Shown here in pieces: positions 7,818-14,929 of a stretch of 64,000 bases of DNA. Every line of letters starts with the position of its first letter. Positions within the stretch are counted from its first letter, which is position 1. The notes beneath the pieces were generated by a model. The model saw only the letters and a program-made list of their open reading frames with translations, ran no database searches and had not been told where the DNA came from. The translations under genes and the position numbers were made by a program. The stretch is taken from assembly GCA_018241225.1 (NCBI GenBank), contig JAFEEG010000025.1:56735-120734 (forward strand), written 5' to 3'. Origin of the DNA: Pseudomonadota bacterium. Lineage in GTDB: Bacteria; Pseudomonadota; Gammaproteobacteria; Burkholderiales; Burkholderiaceae_C.

Positions 7818-8043
7818 CTGTTTCGTCCGAAGAGTTCGGGAAACAGGTCGTCGCCACGGTGGGCTCGCTGCTGGTGGCGTTGTCGCCTTGGGTGTGTTGT
7901 GCGATGGCGCGCGCGGCCATCTCGCGGAAGGGGTCGTTGAAGAAGTCGCCGCGGTCAGCGCGCAGCATGAAATCGGCGTCGGCCTCAGCCGGGTGATCGT
8001 GGGCCGCCTGGCGAGCCCGGACGTAGAAGTCGGCTTCGATCAT
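7789..8043 (-). CDS. Small hypothetical protein between terminase and portal
   Basis: An 84-residue protein starting MIEADFYVRARQAAHDHP. The ATG is at 8041-8043 and overlaps the TGA of the large terminase gene (ATGA). The frame continues upstream to 8157, but that extension would lie inside the terminase reading frame. The sequence has ADADFMLRADRGDFFNDPF and ends DETDARRHLQSH. No family is recognised. Confidence 0.55.
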   Translation of the reverse strand: MIEADFYVRARQAAHDHPAEADADFMLRADRGDFFNDPFREMAARAIAQHTQGDNATSSEPTVATTCFPNSSDETDARRHLQSH

Positions 8044-9974
8044 GCTGACATGTGCGACCCGCCGGTCGCTCCGAAGAGCTTGTCGCGCCAGGATTTGGGC
8101 TTTTTCACCTCGGGGCGGCGAGGCGGCTCGCGGCCGATGGCCATTTGCGTGGCCCATGCGAGCGAGTCGACCTGGTCGTCATGCGAAGCAGCCGGAAAAC
8201 GCAGCATTTCGGTCCTCAGCGAGTCGTACCACTCGGCCTTGTCGCAGAAGCTCACCATCCCCTGCTGCATCCGGCCCTGCAGAGGCCGCGCGCGCGCCAG
8301 TTTGTCGGTGATGGGCTTCAGGACCACGATGGACGGGTAGATCCGCCGCTCCTTCATGCGCTTTTTGAGAAGCGACTCGATCGCACGCCAGATCTGACCG
8401 TCTTCGAAGCCGAGAACTAGGCCGGGACTATACCATTTCGAAGTTAGATTCAGAATAGATTCGACGATGAAGAAGGCGTCGCCCGACTTGAAACGCACCT
8501 GGTCGGCCACGTGCAGCACGTCGTCGAAGTCCTGCAGCGTCACCGTGCCCACGGTGTAGTCGTTGGTCTTTTTCTCACTGATGGCGAAGTCCCAGGCGAT
8601 CGACACGTTCGCGTTCTTGACCGTGGGCACCGTGCCGCGGCGGAACTGGTCCTTCGTGAAGTAGTCGCCGTCGTCAGGGACCGGGTTCTGCTGGTACAGC
8701 GCCGACCAGAAGCGGGGGCTGATCGTCTTCTTGATCTGGTTGAGCTTGACGATGTCGTAGCGCTCGGGGTGCAGCGCCTCGCCCTTCGCGCGCTGGTAGC
8801 GCATGTTCGTCGTGTCGATGCCCTGGGCGGCGGCGCGCGCCGTGGCGCGCATGAGGTTCGCCACCGGATCGACCGTGAAGGTCGCCGGGTCGCTGTAGGT
8901 CAGCGGCTCGCCGTGGCTCACGTACTCGACCAGATCGGTGGACAGGTCCAGCCACTCGTCGTGCTCGGCGATCGCCGGGTACTTCACGACCACGTACTGG
9001 TCGGCGTACGGGTCGTCCTTCATGGCCAGCTGCAGCCGGCCTGCCAGGTCGTCGTCGTGCCACCAGGTCTGGGTGATCAGCACCCCGCCGCCGGGGGCCA
9101 GGCGGGTGTAGGCGGTCGAGCCGAACCAGTCCCAGAGCTTTTCGCGCACGTCGGGGCTGTCGGCCTCCTCGGCGTTCTTGATCGGGTCGTCGATGCCCAG
9201 GATGTGGGCGCCCTTGCCGGTAATACCGCCGCCCACGCCGGCCGCCACGTAGCCGCCGCGCCCGTTGGCCAGGCCCCACTCCTCGTTCGACTGGAAATTA
9301 GGGTTCAGACGCGTCGCGAAGACGTTCTTGTAGCCCGGGTCTTCCATCACCTCCTTCACCTTGCGGCTGAAGGACATGGCCAGGCTCACGTTGTACGAGC
9401 AGTTGATGATTTCGTGGTCGGGGAAGCGCCCCAGGTGCCAGGCGGGGAAGTTCCGGGAGCTCAGCTCAGACTTCCCCGCCCGTGGCGGCATCAGCAGCAT
9501 CAGCCGGGGGCTGAGGCCCTTGGCCACGTCGTCACTGAACTTCTCCAGGCGCCGGCAAATGTCCGCGTGCACCCAGCCGGCCAGGTAGCGGGGGTTGATC
9601 CGCTGCACGAACGGCAGCAGCCGGCGCTGGCAGAGCACGCGCTGCGCCAGCTCCAGCTGAGCGGCGGTGAGCGGGGTCGGGCTAGAAGGGAGAGTCGTCG
9701 AGCGGGCAGGCGGGGCCTTCGCCTGAACGGTAGAGCGGGCTGCCGGACTCGAAGAACTCGGCCGTGACGGCTTCGATGTGGGCGTCGACGTGGGGGTAGT
9801 CGGCGTTGCTTTTGATGTACGCGAGCGCGTAGGTTTCGATGAAGAGCTCGCTGCGACCCGTTTTGCGGAAGTGGTCGATCGTTTGGCAGAGCGCGCCTTT
9901 GTCGCAGCGACGCCCGCAGAGGCGGTCCGCGACGCTTTCGTAGACGTAGCCGCCTTTGACGTAGAACGGGCCAT
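8040..9974 (-). CDS. terL: Terminase large subunit
   Basis: The packaging motor ATPase and nuclease. The P-loop reads MPPRAGKS (about residues 161-168 from the longest start), the Walker B region HILGIDDPI, and the nuclease acidic residues fall in AWDFAISEKKTNDY and SHDDQVDSLAW. The conserved body begins at about residue 102 (LTAAQLELAQRVL). The first 100 residues are low-complexity Ser/Thr/Ala/Lys and lie opposite the 9682-9987 gene in another frame. The true start may therefore be GTG at 9638, giving a 532-residue protein. The longest ATG frame is reported because no good ribosome site decides it. Confidence 0.9.
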   Translation of the reverse strand: MARSTSKAATSTKASRTASAGVAATKARSAKRSTTSAKRVAASSSSKPTRSRTSKATPTTPTSTPTSKPSRPSSSSPAARSTVQAKAPPARSTTLPSSPTPLTAAQLELAQRVLCQRRLLPFVQRINPRYLAGWVHADICRRLEKFSDDVAKGLSPRLMLLMPPRAGKSELSSRNFPAWHLGRFPDHEIINCSYNVSLAMSFSRKVKEVMEDPGYKNVFATRLNPNFQSNEEWGLANGRGGYVAAGVGGGITGKGAHILGIDDPIKNAEEADSPDVREKLWDWFGSTAYTRLAPGGGVLITQTWWHDDDLAGRLQLAMKDDPYADQYVVVKYPAIAEHDEWLDLSTDLVEYVSHGEPLTYSDPATFTVDPVANLMRATARAAAQGIDTTNMRYQRAKGEALHPERYDIVKLNQIKKTISPRFWSALYQQNPVPDDGDYFTKDQFRRGTVPTVKNANVSIAWDFAISEKKTNDYTVGTVTLQDFDDVLHVADQVRFKSGDAFFIVESILNLTSKWYSPGLVLGFEDGQIWRAIESLLKKRMKERRIYPSIVVLKPITDKLARARPLQGRMQQGMVSFCDKAEWYDSLRTEMLRFPAASHDDQVDSLAWATQMAIGREPPRRPEVKKPKSWRDKLFGATGGSHMSA

Positions 9975-9987
9975 CAGGTGTCGTCAT
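9682..9987 (-). CDS. Hypothetical phage protein overlapping terminase N-terminus
   Basis: A 101-residue protein starting MTTPDGPFYVKGGYVYESVA and ending PACPLDDSPF. It contains two close Cys (DRLCGRRCDKGALC) that could bind metal. The balanced composition, compared with the low-complexity alternative frame, argues this frame is the coding one across 9.68-9.97 kb. The start overlaps the end of the 9974-10165 gene by 14 bases. Unknown function. Confidence 0.6.
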   Translation of the reverse strand: MTTPDGPFYVKGGYVYESVADRLCGRRCDKGALCQTIDHFRKTGRSELFIETYALAYIKSNADYPHVDAHIEAVTAEFFESGSPLYRSGEGPACPLDDSPF

Positions 9988-10165
9988 CGGTCACCTTCAG
10001 TGCGTCGCACGTCAAACGGTGGAGCTTGGCCCAGTCGTCCAGGTTCTGGAGGTCGAGGGTCTCGGATTGGCTGGGCTCGACGGTGTCGCGGATGACCGTG
10101 AACGTCTTGCCGCAGCAGGCCATGTGCCGCTGCACGCGCAGGTAGCGCTCGGGGGCTTCGGTCAT
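9974..10165 (-). CDS. Small hypothetical phage protein
   Basis: A 63-residue protein starting MTEAPERYLRVQRHMACCGK. The start ATG at 10165 follows a GAGGG site and overlaps the stop of the upstream zinc-knuckle gene (ATGA). A CC pair plus His (RHMACCGKTF) could be part of a metal site. It belongs to a string of tiny coupled genes between small and large terminase. Confidence 0.6.
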   Translation of the reverse strand: MTEAPERYLRVQRHMACCGKTFTVIRDTVEPSQSETLDLQNLDDWAKLHRLTCDALKVTDDDT

Positions 10166-10368
10166 TGGTTGAACCCTCGCTGCTGGTGCATCCACGGCAG
10201 ATCGGAGCGGCCTACCTCACGGATAGCGTTCTGGTGCACGAGTTGCTGCAGGGTGTTCTGGACGCGCAGCGCCGTGTTCAGGCCCTCCGGGTCGTCCGCC
10301 CAGGGGCAGTCCTCGCGCTCGTGGCCGTGCGAGCCGCAGAGAGTGCAGCCGCCGATGGGGCGGGTCAT
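10162..10368 (-). CDS. Zinc-knuckle protein
   Basis: A 68-residue protein starting MTRPIGGCTLCGSHGHERED. The segment C-x2-C-x4-H-x4-C (CTLCGSHGHEREDC) is a CCHC zinc-knuckle spacing, which usually binds single-stranded nucleic acid. The remainder is helical (LNTALRVQNTLQQLVHQ). The start at 10368 is coupled to the stop of the next upstream gene. Frame-open sequence upstream to 10407 is not needed. Role in packaging is possible from its position but unproven. Confidence 0.65.
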   Translation of the reverse strand: MTRPIGGCTLCGSHGHEREDCPWADDPEGLNTALRVQNTLQQLVHQNAIREVGRSDLPWMHQQRGFNQ

Positions 10369-10589
10369 TCCCCTGCCCTCCCGGTGCTCACCTGGGCGTT
10401 CTGCCACATGGCATTGATGATTCCGGCGGAAAGCGAGGGGGCCTGGGGGTCGCCAATACGGAGATCGGCCGGATTGAGGCGCTGGCCGAGGACGATCGTG
10501 GGCGCCGTGCGGCTCTCCAGCACGGCCACGCGCTCGCGCAGCTGGGCCAGCTCCTCGCGCAGGGCGCGGAGCTCGTCAGCGGCGCTCAT
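10365..10589 (-). CDS. Small coiled-coil phage protein
   Basis: A 74-residue protein starting MSAADELRALREELAQLRER. Residues 3-27 form an obvious coiled coil (LRALREELAQLRERVAVLE). The C-terminal half has GQRLNPADLRIGD and ends VSTGRAGE. It overlaps both neighbours by a few bases. Unknown function. Confidence 0.6.
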   Translation of the reverse strand: MSAADELRALREELAQLRERVAVLESRTAPTIVLGQRLNPADLRIGDPQAPSLSAGIINAMWQNAQVSTGRAGE

Positions 10590-10686
10590 CGTCCTTCTCC
10601 ACGGACATCTCGATGCCCCACAGGAGCAGGCAGATGCCGGCGATCACGCACGTGAATACGCCGACGACTTGGAAAAAGATTGCCAT
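10576..10686 (-). CDS. Single-span small membrane protein
   Basis: A 36-residue protein, MAIFFQVVGVFTCVIAGICL followed by LLWGIEMSVEKDDERR. Residues 3-25 are one transmembrane helix with a charged cytoplasmic tail. The ATG at 10686 follows TAGGAG, a good ribosome site. It overlaps the coiled-coil gene downstream by 14 bases. It may be a small inner-membrane peptide of the phage; function unknown. Confidence 0.6.
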   Translation of the reverse strand: MAIFFQVVGVFTCVIAGICLLLWGIEMSVEKDDERR

Positions 10687-10694
10687 TTCGACTC

Positions 10695-10874
10695 CTATCC
10701 GATGGGGTGCATGCGCAGCGCCGGCAGGACGTCGATGTCTTTGCCCTGGCGCACTGCCTGGTTGGCGGCGTGCCGGAAAGCACGCTCGTACGTCTTCATC
10801 TCGCGCTGACCGGTCTTGCTCGCCTTGCTCCAGGTGCATTGGCGGCAGTGGCAGGACTTAGGCGTCGACTTCAT
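10695..10874 (-). CDS. Small Cys/His-containing phage protein
   Basis: A 59-residue open frame, MKSTPKSCHCRQCTWSKASK to the end LRMHPIG. It starts inside the end of the small terminase gene (overlap of 17 bases) and ends just before the ribosome site of the next gene, so it fills this stretch neatly. A C-x-C-x2-C cluster (CHCRQC) suggests metal binding. The remainder is basic. Confidence 0.55.
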   Translation of the reverse strand: MKSTPKSCHCRQCTWSKASKTGQREMKTYERAFRHAANQAVRQGKDIDVLPALRMHPIG

Positions 10875-11463
10875 CGTCTTCCTCCTGGGTCAGCAGGGGC
10901 TGAGAGGCTGCGGCGGCCTGGACGGCGGCCTTCTGGATCATTTCTTCCAGCTGCTCGGTGGACATGGCGTTCAGCTGGGCCATGGAGCCGGTCAGGTTGA
11001 CGTTGATCTCGCGCTTCTGGGGCTCGTAGTAGCCGGCCATCTTCCCGATCTCACGGGCGGCGGCGACCATGGAGGCCGGTTCGGAGGTCAGCTTGGCCAT
11101 GTCGTAGGCCTCCTTGAGCATCTCGAACACGTCCTTGCGCGTGAGGTCGTTGGCCGCTTCGAACTTCGCCCGCTCCGTGGCGATGGCCGCCTGGATGTTG
11201 GGCATCTGGACCAGGCGGTAGCCGTAGGACGTGGAGGTGTTGTCGTAGCCGGCACGCACCAGGGCGTTGGGGATGGAGTCACCCTGCGCGTGGAACTGGG
11301 CGAACAGCTTTTGCTGCTGGGTCAGCGGCTTATTCACGTCGACCGTGGCCGCGCCGGCGCTCGTGTTTGTGCGGTTGGACTCGCGCAGCTTGGCGACGGG
11401 GTCGACGCCGCGCTTGGCGACGTTGGCCGTCTTGCTACGTTTCTGCGTGGTCGTGGTTCCCAT
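10858..11463 (-). CDS. terS: Terminase small subunit
   Basis: A 201-residue protein, probably the DNA-recognition subunit of the packaging terminase. The segment QQKLFAQFHAQGDSIPNALV followed by RAGYDNTSTSYGYRLVQMP is the helix-turn-helix pattern of the Terminase_2 type. It is followed by a helical region and an acidic tail (EEDDEVDA). The start ATG at 11461-11463 abuts the TCTAA motif with no Shine-Dalgarno sequence, so the transcript may be leaderless. A longer open frame to 11667 is low-complexity and rejected. Confidence 0.75.
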   Translation of the reverse strand: MGTTTTQKRSKTANVAKRGVDPVAKLRESNRTNTSAGAATVDVNKPLTQQQKLFAQFHAQGDSIPNALVRAGYDNTSTSYGYRLVQMPNIQAAIATERAKFEAANDLTRKDVFEMLKEAYDMAKLTSEPASMVAAAREIGKMAGYYEPQKREINVNLTGSMAQLNAMSTEQLEEMIQKAAVQAAAASQPLLTQEEDDEVDA

Positions 11464-11485
11464 TCGATCTATTTTAGATCTAAGA
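11464..11485 (-). promoter_or_regulatory. GATCTA-N3-TAGATC palindrome at start of late operon
   Basis: A perfect inverted repeat GATCTA-TTT-TAGATC at 11466-11480. Read on the minus strand the site also shows TCTTA, TCTAA and TCGAA at the same 7 and 11 base offsets as the early motif (11485, 11478 and 11467 as first bases). It touches the small terminase start codon. It is the only obvious control site for the long late operon from 11,463 to 3,537. Confidence 0.65.
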
Positions 11486-11753
11486 GTCCAGGTTTCGCAA
11501 TTTCCTAAAAATTTTGGAAGTTGTGCAGGGGAACAGGGGGTGGGGGTCTGGGTTTTTCTGGGGTACGGCGGCACGAGTCTCCCCTCCCCTCTCTCCTCAT
11601 CACTACCCCCACTTCGGATTCGACTCCGCATCCACGAATAAGGAGTCTCTTTGTCTCCTCCACCCACCGCAACGCAGCAGCAAGCTGCTGCGAAGTCCCG
11701 CGCTGCGTGAGCAAGCTCGCTCAGCCTCGTATCTATCTACCTAGGAGATCACC
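11486..11753. other. Divergent intergenic region between late and early arms
   Basis: The stretch separates the minus-strand late operon from the plus-strand early genes. It contains a G-run then C/T-rich stretch (about 11,525-11,605), hairpin H1 (11,673-11,692) and a second weak hairpin (TGAGC/GCTCA near 11,708-11,723). A good ribosome site (CTAGGAGATC) lies before 11,754. No convincing sigma-70 promoter pair or further gene was found. Confidence 0.5.
11673..11692 (+). other. Intergenic hairpin H1 with CAAG loop
   Basis: A perfect 8-bp stem CGCAGCAG/CTGCTGCG closed by the tetraloop CAAG, followed by AAGTCCCGC. It is the first of three related elements (see 12,068 and 12,941), all upstream of small early genes. 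The stem differs from the other two by paired changes that keep base pairing. Confidence 0.6.
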
Positions 11754-12005
11754 ATGACCCAAGTCACCAAGTCCATCGGCTTCACCCTCGGCTCGGCCCT
11801 CGGCAAGGGCGCTGCGTACGCAGGCCACGCCGCCATCCGCACCGCCCAGGGCACTGGGCGCTTCGGCCAGGACGTCCTGTCTGGCACGACCGCCGGCTAC
11901 GCCGAGAAGAGCGCCCAGCTCGCCGCTGCTCGCCAGCAGATCCTGGAGAGCCGCCAAGCGCCCGTGTCGATCAAGCCGCGCGCCAAGAAGCTCGCCACCG
12001 CGTAA
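11754..12005 (+). CDS. Small hypothetical early protein
   Basis: An 83-residue protein starting MTQVTKSIGFTLGSALGKGA, rich in Ala and Gly, with a basic C-terminus (SIKPRAKKLATA). It has a strong ribosome site (CTAGGAG) and is followed directly by a terminator, so it may be transcribed alone as the first early gene. Weakly amphipathic N-terminal helix; no clear membrane span. Unknown function. Confidence 0.65.
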   Translation: MTQVTKSIGFTLGSALGKGAAYAGHAAIRTAQGTGRFGQDVLSGTTAGYAEKSAQLAAARQQILESRQAPVSIKPRAKKLATA

Positions 12006-12011
12006 CGCAGC

Positions 12012-12040
12012 AGGCCAAGCCCCTCGGGGCTTGGCCTTTG
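12012..12040 (+). terminator. Strong hairpin terminator
   Basis: The stem AGGCCAAGCCCC (12012-12023) pairs perfectly with GGGGCTTGGCCT (12026-12037) and is followed by a short T run. It sits seven bases after the stop of the 11,754 gene. Confidence 0.75.
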
Positions 12041-12067
12041 CCCTGGTGCACACGGGCAAGCGAGGGC

Positions 12068-12087
12068 CCGAGCAACAAGTTGCTCGG
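12068..12087 (+). other. Intergenic hairpin H2 with CAAG loop
   Basis: Perfect 8-bp stem CCGAGCAA/TTGCTCGG with loop CAAG, followed by CTGTCCCGC. It lies 30 bases after the terminator and 43 bases before the next gene. The last stem pair is A-T here and G-C in the third copy, a compensatory change. Confidence 0.65.
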
Positions 12088-12130
12088 CTGTCCCGCAGCT
12101 CATGAACCAACCCACCAAGGAGTACGCACC

Positions 12131-12484
12131 ATGGCTTCCCTGCAATCTCTCACCAAGGACAAGCTGATCGCGCACATCGCCAAGCTCGATGCGCAGCTCA
12201 TCGCGCAAGGCCGCACGATCGAGGCGCTGCGCATGCGCGTGGCGCAGCAACCCCTCGGCCACGGGCTGAGCGGCTCGGTCGCCGAGCACCGCGCCTACCA
12301 CGCCTACGTTGCACGCTGCAAGGAGCAGCAGCGCGGCGCCAAGGTGGTGGGCTACAAGACCTTCGCGCAGTGGCTGGACGTCCAGCGCGCAGCGCAGCAG
12401 CAGGTCGACGACGCCTACCTGCCCGGCGAGCGCGAGTACCTCACGCGCGAAGCCGAGCAGGGCAACGGGAGCATGCCGCTGTGA
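12131..12484 (+). CDS. Hypothetical early protein
   Basis: A 117-residue protein starting MASLQSLTKDKLIAHIAKLD behind a good AAGGAG site. Residues 5-40 form a helix of coiled-coil type; the C-terminal part has KVVGYKTFAQWLDVQRAAQQ and ends EQGNGSMPL. The stop overlaps the GTG start of the following membrane protein. Unknown function. Confidence 0.65.
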   Translation: MASLQSLTKDKLIAHIAKLDAQLIAQGRTIEALRMRVAQQPLGHGLSGSVAEHRAYHAYVARCKEQQRGAKVVGYKTFAQWLDVQRAAQQQVDDAYLPGEREYLTREAEQGNGSMPL

Positions 12485-12789
12485 TCGACGCAGTCCTGCT
12501 CTTCGGGCTCATGAACGTTGCGTTCGAGTTCGTGCTGCTGTGCATGGTCAAGCCTCGCACGAGGCTGCGCGTGCTCGGCAGCAAGGCGGCGACGCATGCG
12601 ATGCATATCGTTTTCCTTATGGTTAACCTCATGATCCATTGGGGAACACTTATAGGAACGATGAGCGCAGTGCTCGCGTTCATCAGCTCCCTGTTCACCG
12701 TGTTCATCGCGCAGCGCCTGTTCGGCACTGTCGTGGGCACCACCTACACCACCGGCCTCATCCGCTATTCAGCACAGGAGTTGAGATGA
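12481..12789 (+). CDS. Small multi-span membrane protein
   Basis: A 102-residue protein starting at GTG 12481 (coupled as GTGA). Three hydrophobic helices are visible: about residues 3-22 (AVLLFGLMNVAFEFVLLCMV), 38-57 and 61-80, with basic loops (KPRTRLR) between them. The topology suggests an inner membrane protein. Phage DUF7220-like small membrane proteins have a similar layout, but I would not name it. It could affect host entry or lysis control; unknown. Confidence 0.6.
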   Translation: MIDAVLLFGLMNVAFEFVLLCMVKPRTRLRVLGSKAATHAMHIVFLMVNLMIHWGTLIGTMSAVLAFISSLFTVFIAQRLFGTVVGTTYTTGLIRYSAQELR

Positions 12790-12932
12790 ACCACTACGCC
12801 TCGCGCGCTGAACAGCGCGCCATCGAAGCACACGCCATTCGCGTGCACCGCCGCCACGCACGCATCACGCGCGCCAACTCGCACACGTGGTACGCACGCC
12901 TGTGGCGCTATCTCACGGACGTGATCTGTTGA
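12786..12932 (+). CDS. Small basic hypothetical protein
   Basis: A 48-residue, His/Arg-rich protein, MNHYASRAEQRAIEAHAIRV to the end LWRYLTDVIC. The ATG overlaps the stop of the membrane protein gene (ATGA). The high positive charge (RVHRRHARITRAN) suggests nucleic acid or membrane-surface contact. It is followed by hairpin H3. Confidence 0.55.
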   Translation: MNHYASRAEQRAIEAHAIRVHRRHARITRANSHTWYARLWRYLTDVIC

Positions 12933-12940
12933 TACGCCGA

Positions 12941-12960
12941 CCGAGCAGCAAGCTGCTCGG
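12941..12960 (+). other. Intergenic hairpin H3 with CAAG loop
   Basis: Perfect 8-bp stem CCGAGCAG/CTGCTCGG with loop CAAG, followed by TTGTCCTGC. It lies 30 bases upstream of the 12,991 gene and differs from H2 mainly at a paired stem position. Confidence 0.65.
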
Positions 12961-12990
12961 TTGTCCTGCTCTTTATGAAAGGAGCAACCC

Positions 12991-13215
12991 ATGAGCATCA
13001 GCACTCGATTCACCGGCACCACGGTGCATGACCTTCAACTCCACATCGTCGGCTTGCTTGATCAAGCCGGCGAAGAGTTACGAGCGCACGACGCCATCGA
13101 CACGACTGGCTGGGACGAAGAAGCGCTCGACCAGCACCAATGCGACCGCAACGAGATCGTCCATCGCTACGAGCGCGCCGACGACACCTGGAACTACATC
13201 AACTCCATTACTTAG
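12991..13215 (+). CDS. Small acidic hypothetical protein
   Basis: A 74-residue protein starting MSISTRFTGTTVHDLQLHIV, preceded by AAAGGAG. It is acidic with many Asp/Glu and aromatic residues at the C-terminus (RADDTWNYINSIT), which suggests a DNA-mimic-like or simply helical small protein. No family recognised. Confidence 0.6.
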   Translation: MSISTRFTGTTVHDLQLHIVGLLDQAGEELRAHDAIDTTGWDEEALDQHQCDRNEIVHRYERADDTWNYINSIT

Positions 13216-13223
13216 GAGCAGCC

Positions 13224-13448
13224 ATGCCCAAGCTCACCATCCGCAAGCGCGTAAGCGCTATCCAGATCGAGCGCATCACGCTCTTCACGGACCTCACCAT
13301 CGACGAGCTGCACGAGGTCGAGTACACGCTCGCGGCGCCCGACCCTTACGCCGTACTGCGCGCCAAGACCGTCGCCGTCGCTGAACTGCTCGGCTGCGAC
13401 GAAGGCGAAGCCGAGCGGATCATCTTCGAACGTGCCGGGCACTACTGA
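13224..13448 (+). CDS. Small hypothetical protein
   Basis: A 74-residue protein starting MPKLTIRKRVSAIQIERITL behind TTAGGAG. Central acidic helix (TIDELHEVEYTLAAPD) and a second helix near the end (EGEAERIIFERAG). The stop codon TGA overlaps the ATG of the next gene by one base. Unknown function. Confidence 0.6.
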   Translation: MPKLTIRKRVSAIQIERITLFTDLTIDELHEVEYTLAAPDPYAVLRAKTVAVAELLGCDEGEAERIIFERAGHY

Positions 13449-13669
13449 TGTTCCGTTCCACAGCCGACGAGGCAAAGCACATCGCTCGCTGCATGGCTGC
13501 ACCAACCCTCGTGGTTGCAGCGCCACCGCCACGCCCTGCATTCCGCATGGCTCCCGAACACAGCGATCGCGTTGATCCGCGCCGCTACATCGGCAGCGAC
13601 ATCCCACTGTCAATAGAACGCGCGCTACGCGAGGCAATCAACGCCCAGCGTCCGTTCACGTTCTACTGA
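13448..13669 (+). CDS. Small hypothetical protein
   Basis: A 73-residue protein starting MFRSTADEAKHIARCMAAPT with a Pro-rich middle (VAAPPPRPAFRM) and a C-terminal helix (SIERALREAINAQRPF). Start overlaps the previous stop. Unknown function. Confidence 0.55.
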   Translation: MFRSTADEAKHIARCMAAPTLVVAAPPPRPAFRMAPEHSDRVDPRRYIGSDIPLSIERALREAINAQRPFTFY

Positions 13670-13961
13670 ATTGGAGGATATGGAGGACTTCATGTTAATT
13701 CGCGTTGCTGGCTACGCCGAAAGACCAGCGCTCACAGGCTGAAAGCGCCCGTGCCCTTGCCTTCCCAGCTCGCTTGAACACCACGCGAGCAGTGCCCGAC
13801 AGGATCACACGCACCACGACAAGCCAACCGACAGCGGCCATGCGCCAGCTCGACTGGTCGACAGGCTCGCATCGGCTCTCACCGGCACACGTCACAACTC
13901 CTGAGTCCGCGTAGCAGGTCAAGCGCATACCTGCATCTCTCAACTTCACAGGAAACACACC
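13670..13961 (+). other. Stretch without a convincing gene
   Basis: A 16-codon open frame (13692-13742, MLIRVAGYAERPALTG) has a good GGAGG site. A 69-codon frame from TTG 13705 overlaps it but lacks a ribosome site. They could be remnants of one gene broken by a frameshift, or chance. No motif, repeat or terminator was seen. Confidence 0.35.
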
Positions 13962-14840
13962 ATGAGCAACGATCGCACCTTCTCCGTCTCCCACTTCGAC
14001 CTGCTGGACTACGTCCGCACGTTCCCGCAAGCTGACATCGCAGCTGAGATGGCGCAAGGCCTCGCCTTCCGCATCGACGTGGGCATTCAGCAAGCCAGTC
14101 GCGAGATCTTCAAGGCAGTACGCCAGGACCTGTTCGACAAGGGCGTGGACGGCCTGTCCGAACTCACCATCGCGCTGCGCGAGTCCGACTTCGCCGGTCA
14201 GTCGTTTGCCGACTGCGGCATCGACACCACCAATTGGGTGCAGCAGATCGGCGACCTTTGGACCTTCCGTGAAGCTGCGCACAACATGGCGGCAGAACTC
14301 GCACCGCTCACCCTGGACTTCCGCGGTCAGCCGCTGAAGTACATGATCCCGGACATCGAGGACGTGTTCATGGGTGAAGTGAAGCTCAAGCTGAACAACG
14401 ACACACGTCGCCGCCTGGTCAAGAACGTCGAGCGCCGTGCCAAGGCCCTGGACATGGACGAGGACATCGTCAAGCAGGTCGTGGCCAAGAAGCTGGAACG
14501 CAAGGAAGACCGTCTGAAGGACATCGGCATCACGCTGGAAGAACAAGCCAGCGCCGTGTACGAACTGTTCCGCCAAGCGCTGCTCAAGTCGCCACACACC
14601 GCAGGAGACGACTTCCGCTTCTACCAGCTCGACATGCAGGTCCAGCGCACGCTCATCGAACAGGCCACGACCAACGCAGGTCGTGCAGAAGAGCGTGCCG
14701 AGGACAATCGCTTCATCAGTGACGCCCAGGCGGACGAGATCTCCATGTTCGCTATCAAGGCCGAGAAGGAACTGAAGTCGGTGCTCAAGTCTGACCGCTT
14801 CGTCACGGCTGCGCGCATCGCCGAAGCCGGCACCATCTGA
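13962..14840 (+). CDS. Hypothetical early protein, helical
   Basis: A 292-residue protein starting MSNDRTFSVSHFDLLDYVRT. It is almost wholly helical by composition, with long charged segments (RRRLVKNVERRAKALDMDED; KKLERKEDRLKDIGITLEEQ). No nucleotide-binding or metal motif is visible. It is the largest unknown gene of the left early cluster, followed by a GAAA-loop hairpin and an AT-rich region. It resembles the 24,225 protein in being an all-helical phage protein of similar size, but I see no clear sequence match. Confidence 0.7.
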   Translation: MSNDRTFSVSHFDLLDYVRTFPQADIAAEMAQGLAFRIDVGIQQASREIFKAVRQDLFDKGVDGLSELTIALRESDFAGQSFADCGIDTTNWVQQIGDLWTFREAAHNMAAELAPLTLDFRGQPLKYMIPDIEDVFMGEVKLKLNNDTRRRLVKNVERRAKALDMDEDIVKQVVAKKLERKEDRLKDIGITLEEQASAVYELFRQALLKSPHTAGDDFRFYQLDMQVQRTLIEQATTNAGRAEERAEDNRFISDAQADEISMFAIKAEKELKSVLKSDRFVTAARIAEAGTI

Positions 14841-14848
14841 CGCTGCAC

Positions 14849-14874
14849 GCCACCCAGCCGAAAGGTTGGGTGGC
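14849..14874 (+). terminator. Hairpin with GAAA loop after the 13,962 gene
   Basis: An 11-bp stem (GCCACCCAGCC with GGTTGGGTGGC, one G-T pair) is closed by a GAAA tetraloop. It lacks a T run, so it may be a weak terminator or an RNA-stability element at the transcript's 3' end. Confidence 0.45.
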
Positions 14875-14929
14875 ACGTTGCACGGCCTGGCCTGATGGGC
14901 CTTTCAAATTCCATTACGGTCCTGAGAAT

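Noticed and set aside
8439-8463. TCTAACTTCGA copy inside the large terminase gene
   Set aside because: It matches 12-13 bases of the motif, but the second and third units do not keep the 7/11 spacing and the codons encode conserved-looking protein. Treated as chance.
11505-11714. Small frames on both strands across the G/C-run region
   Set aside because: They consist of low-complexity Pro/Ser or Arg stretches without ribosome sites; the region is better explained as the divergent control region.
13705-13914. 69-codon frame with TTG start
   Set aside because: No ribosome site, and an overlapping 16-codon frame has the better signal. Reported only as a gap without a convincing gene.
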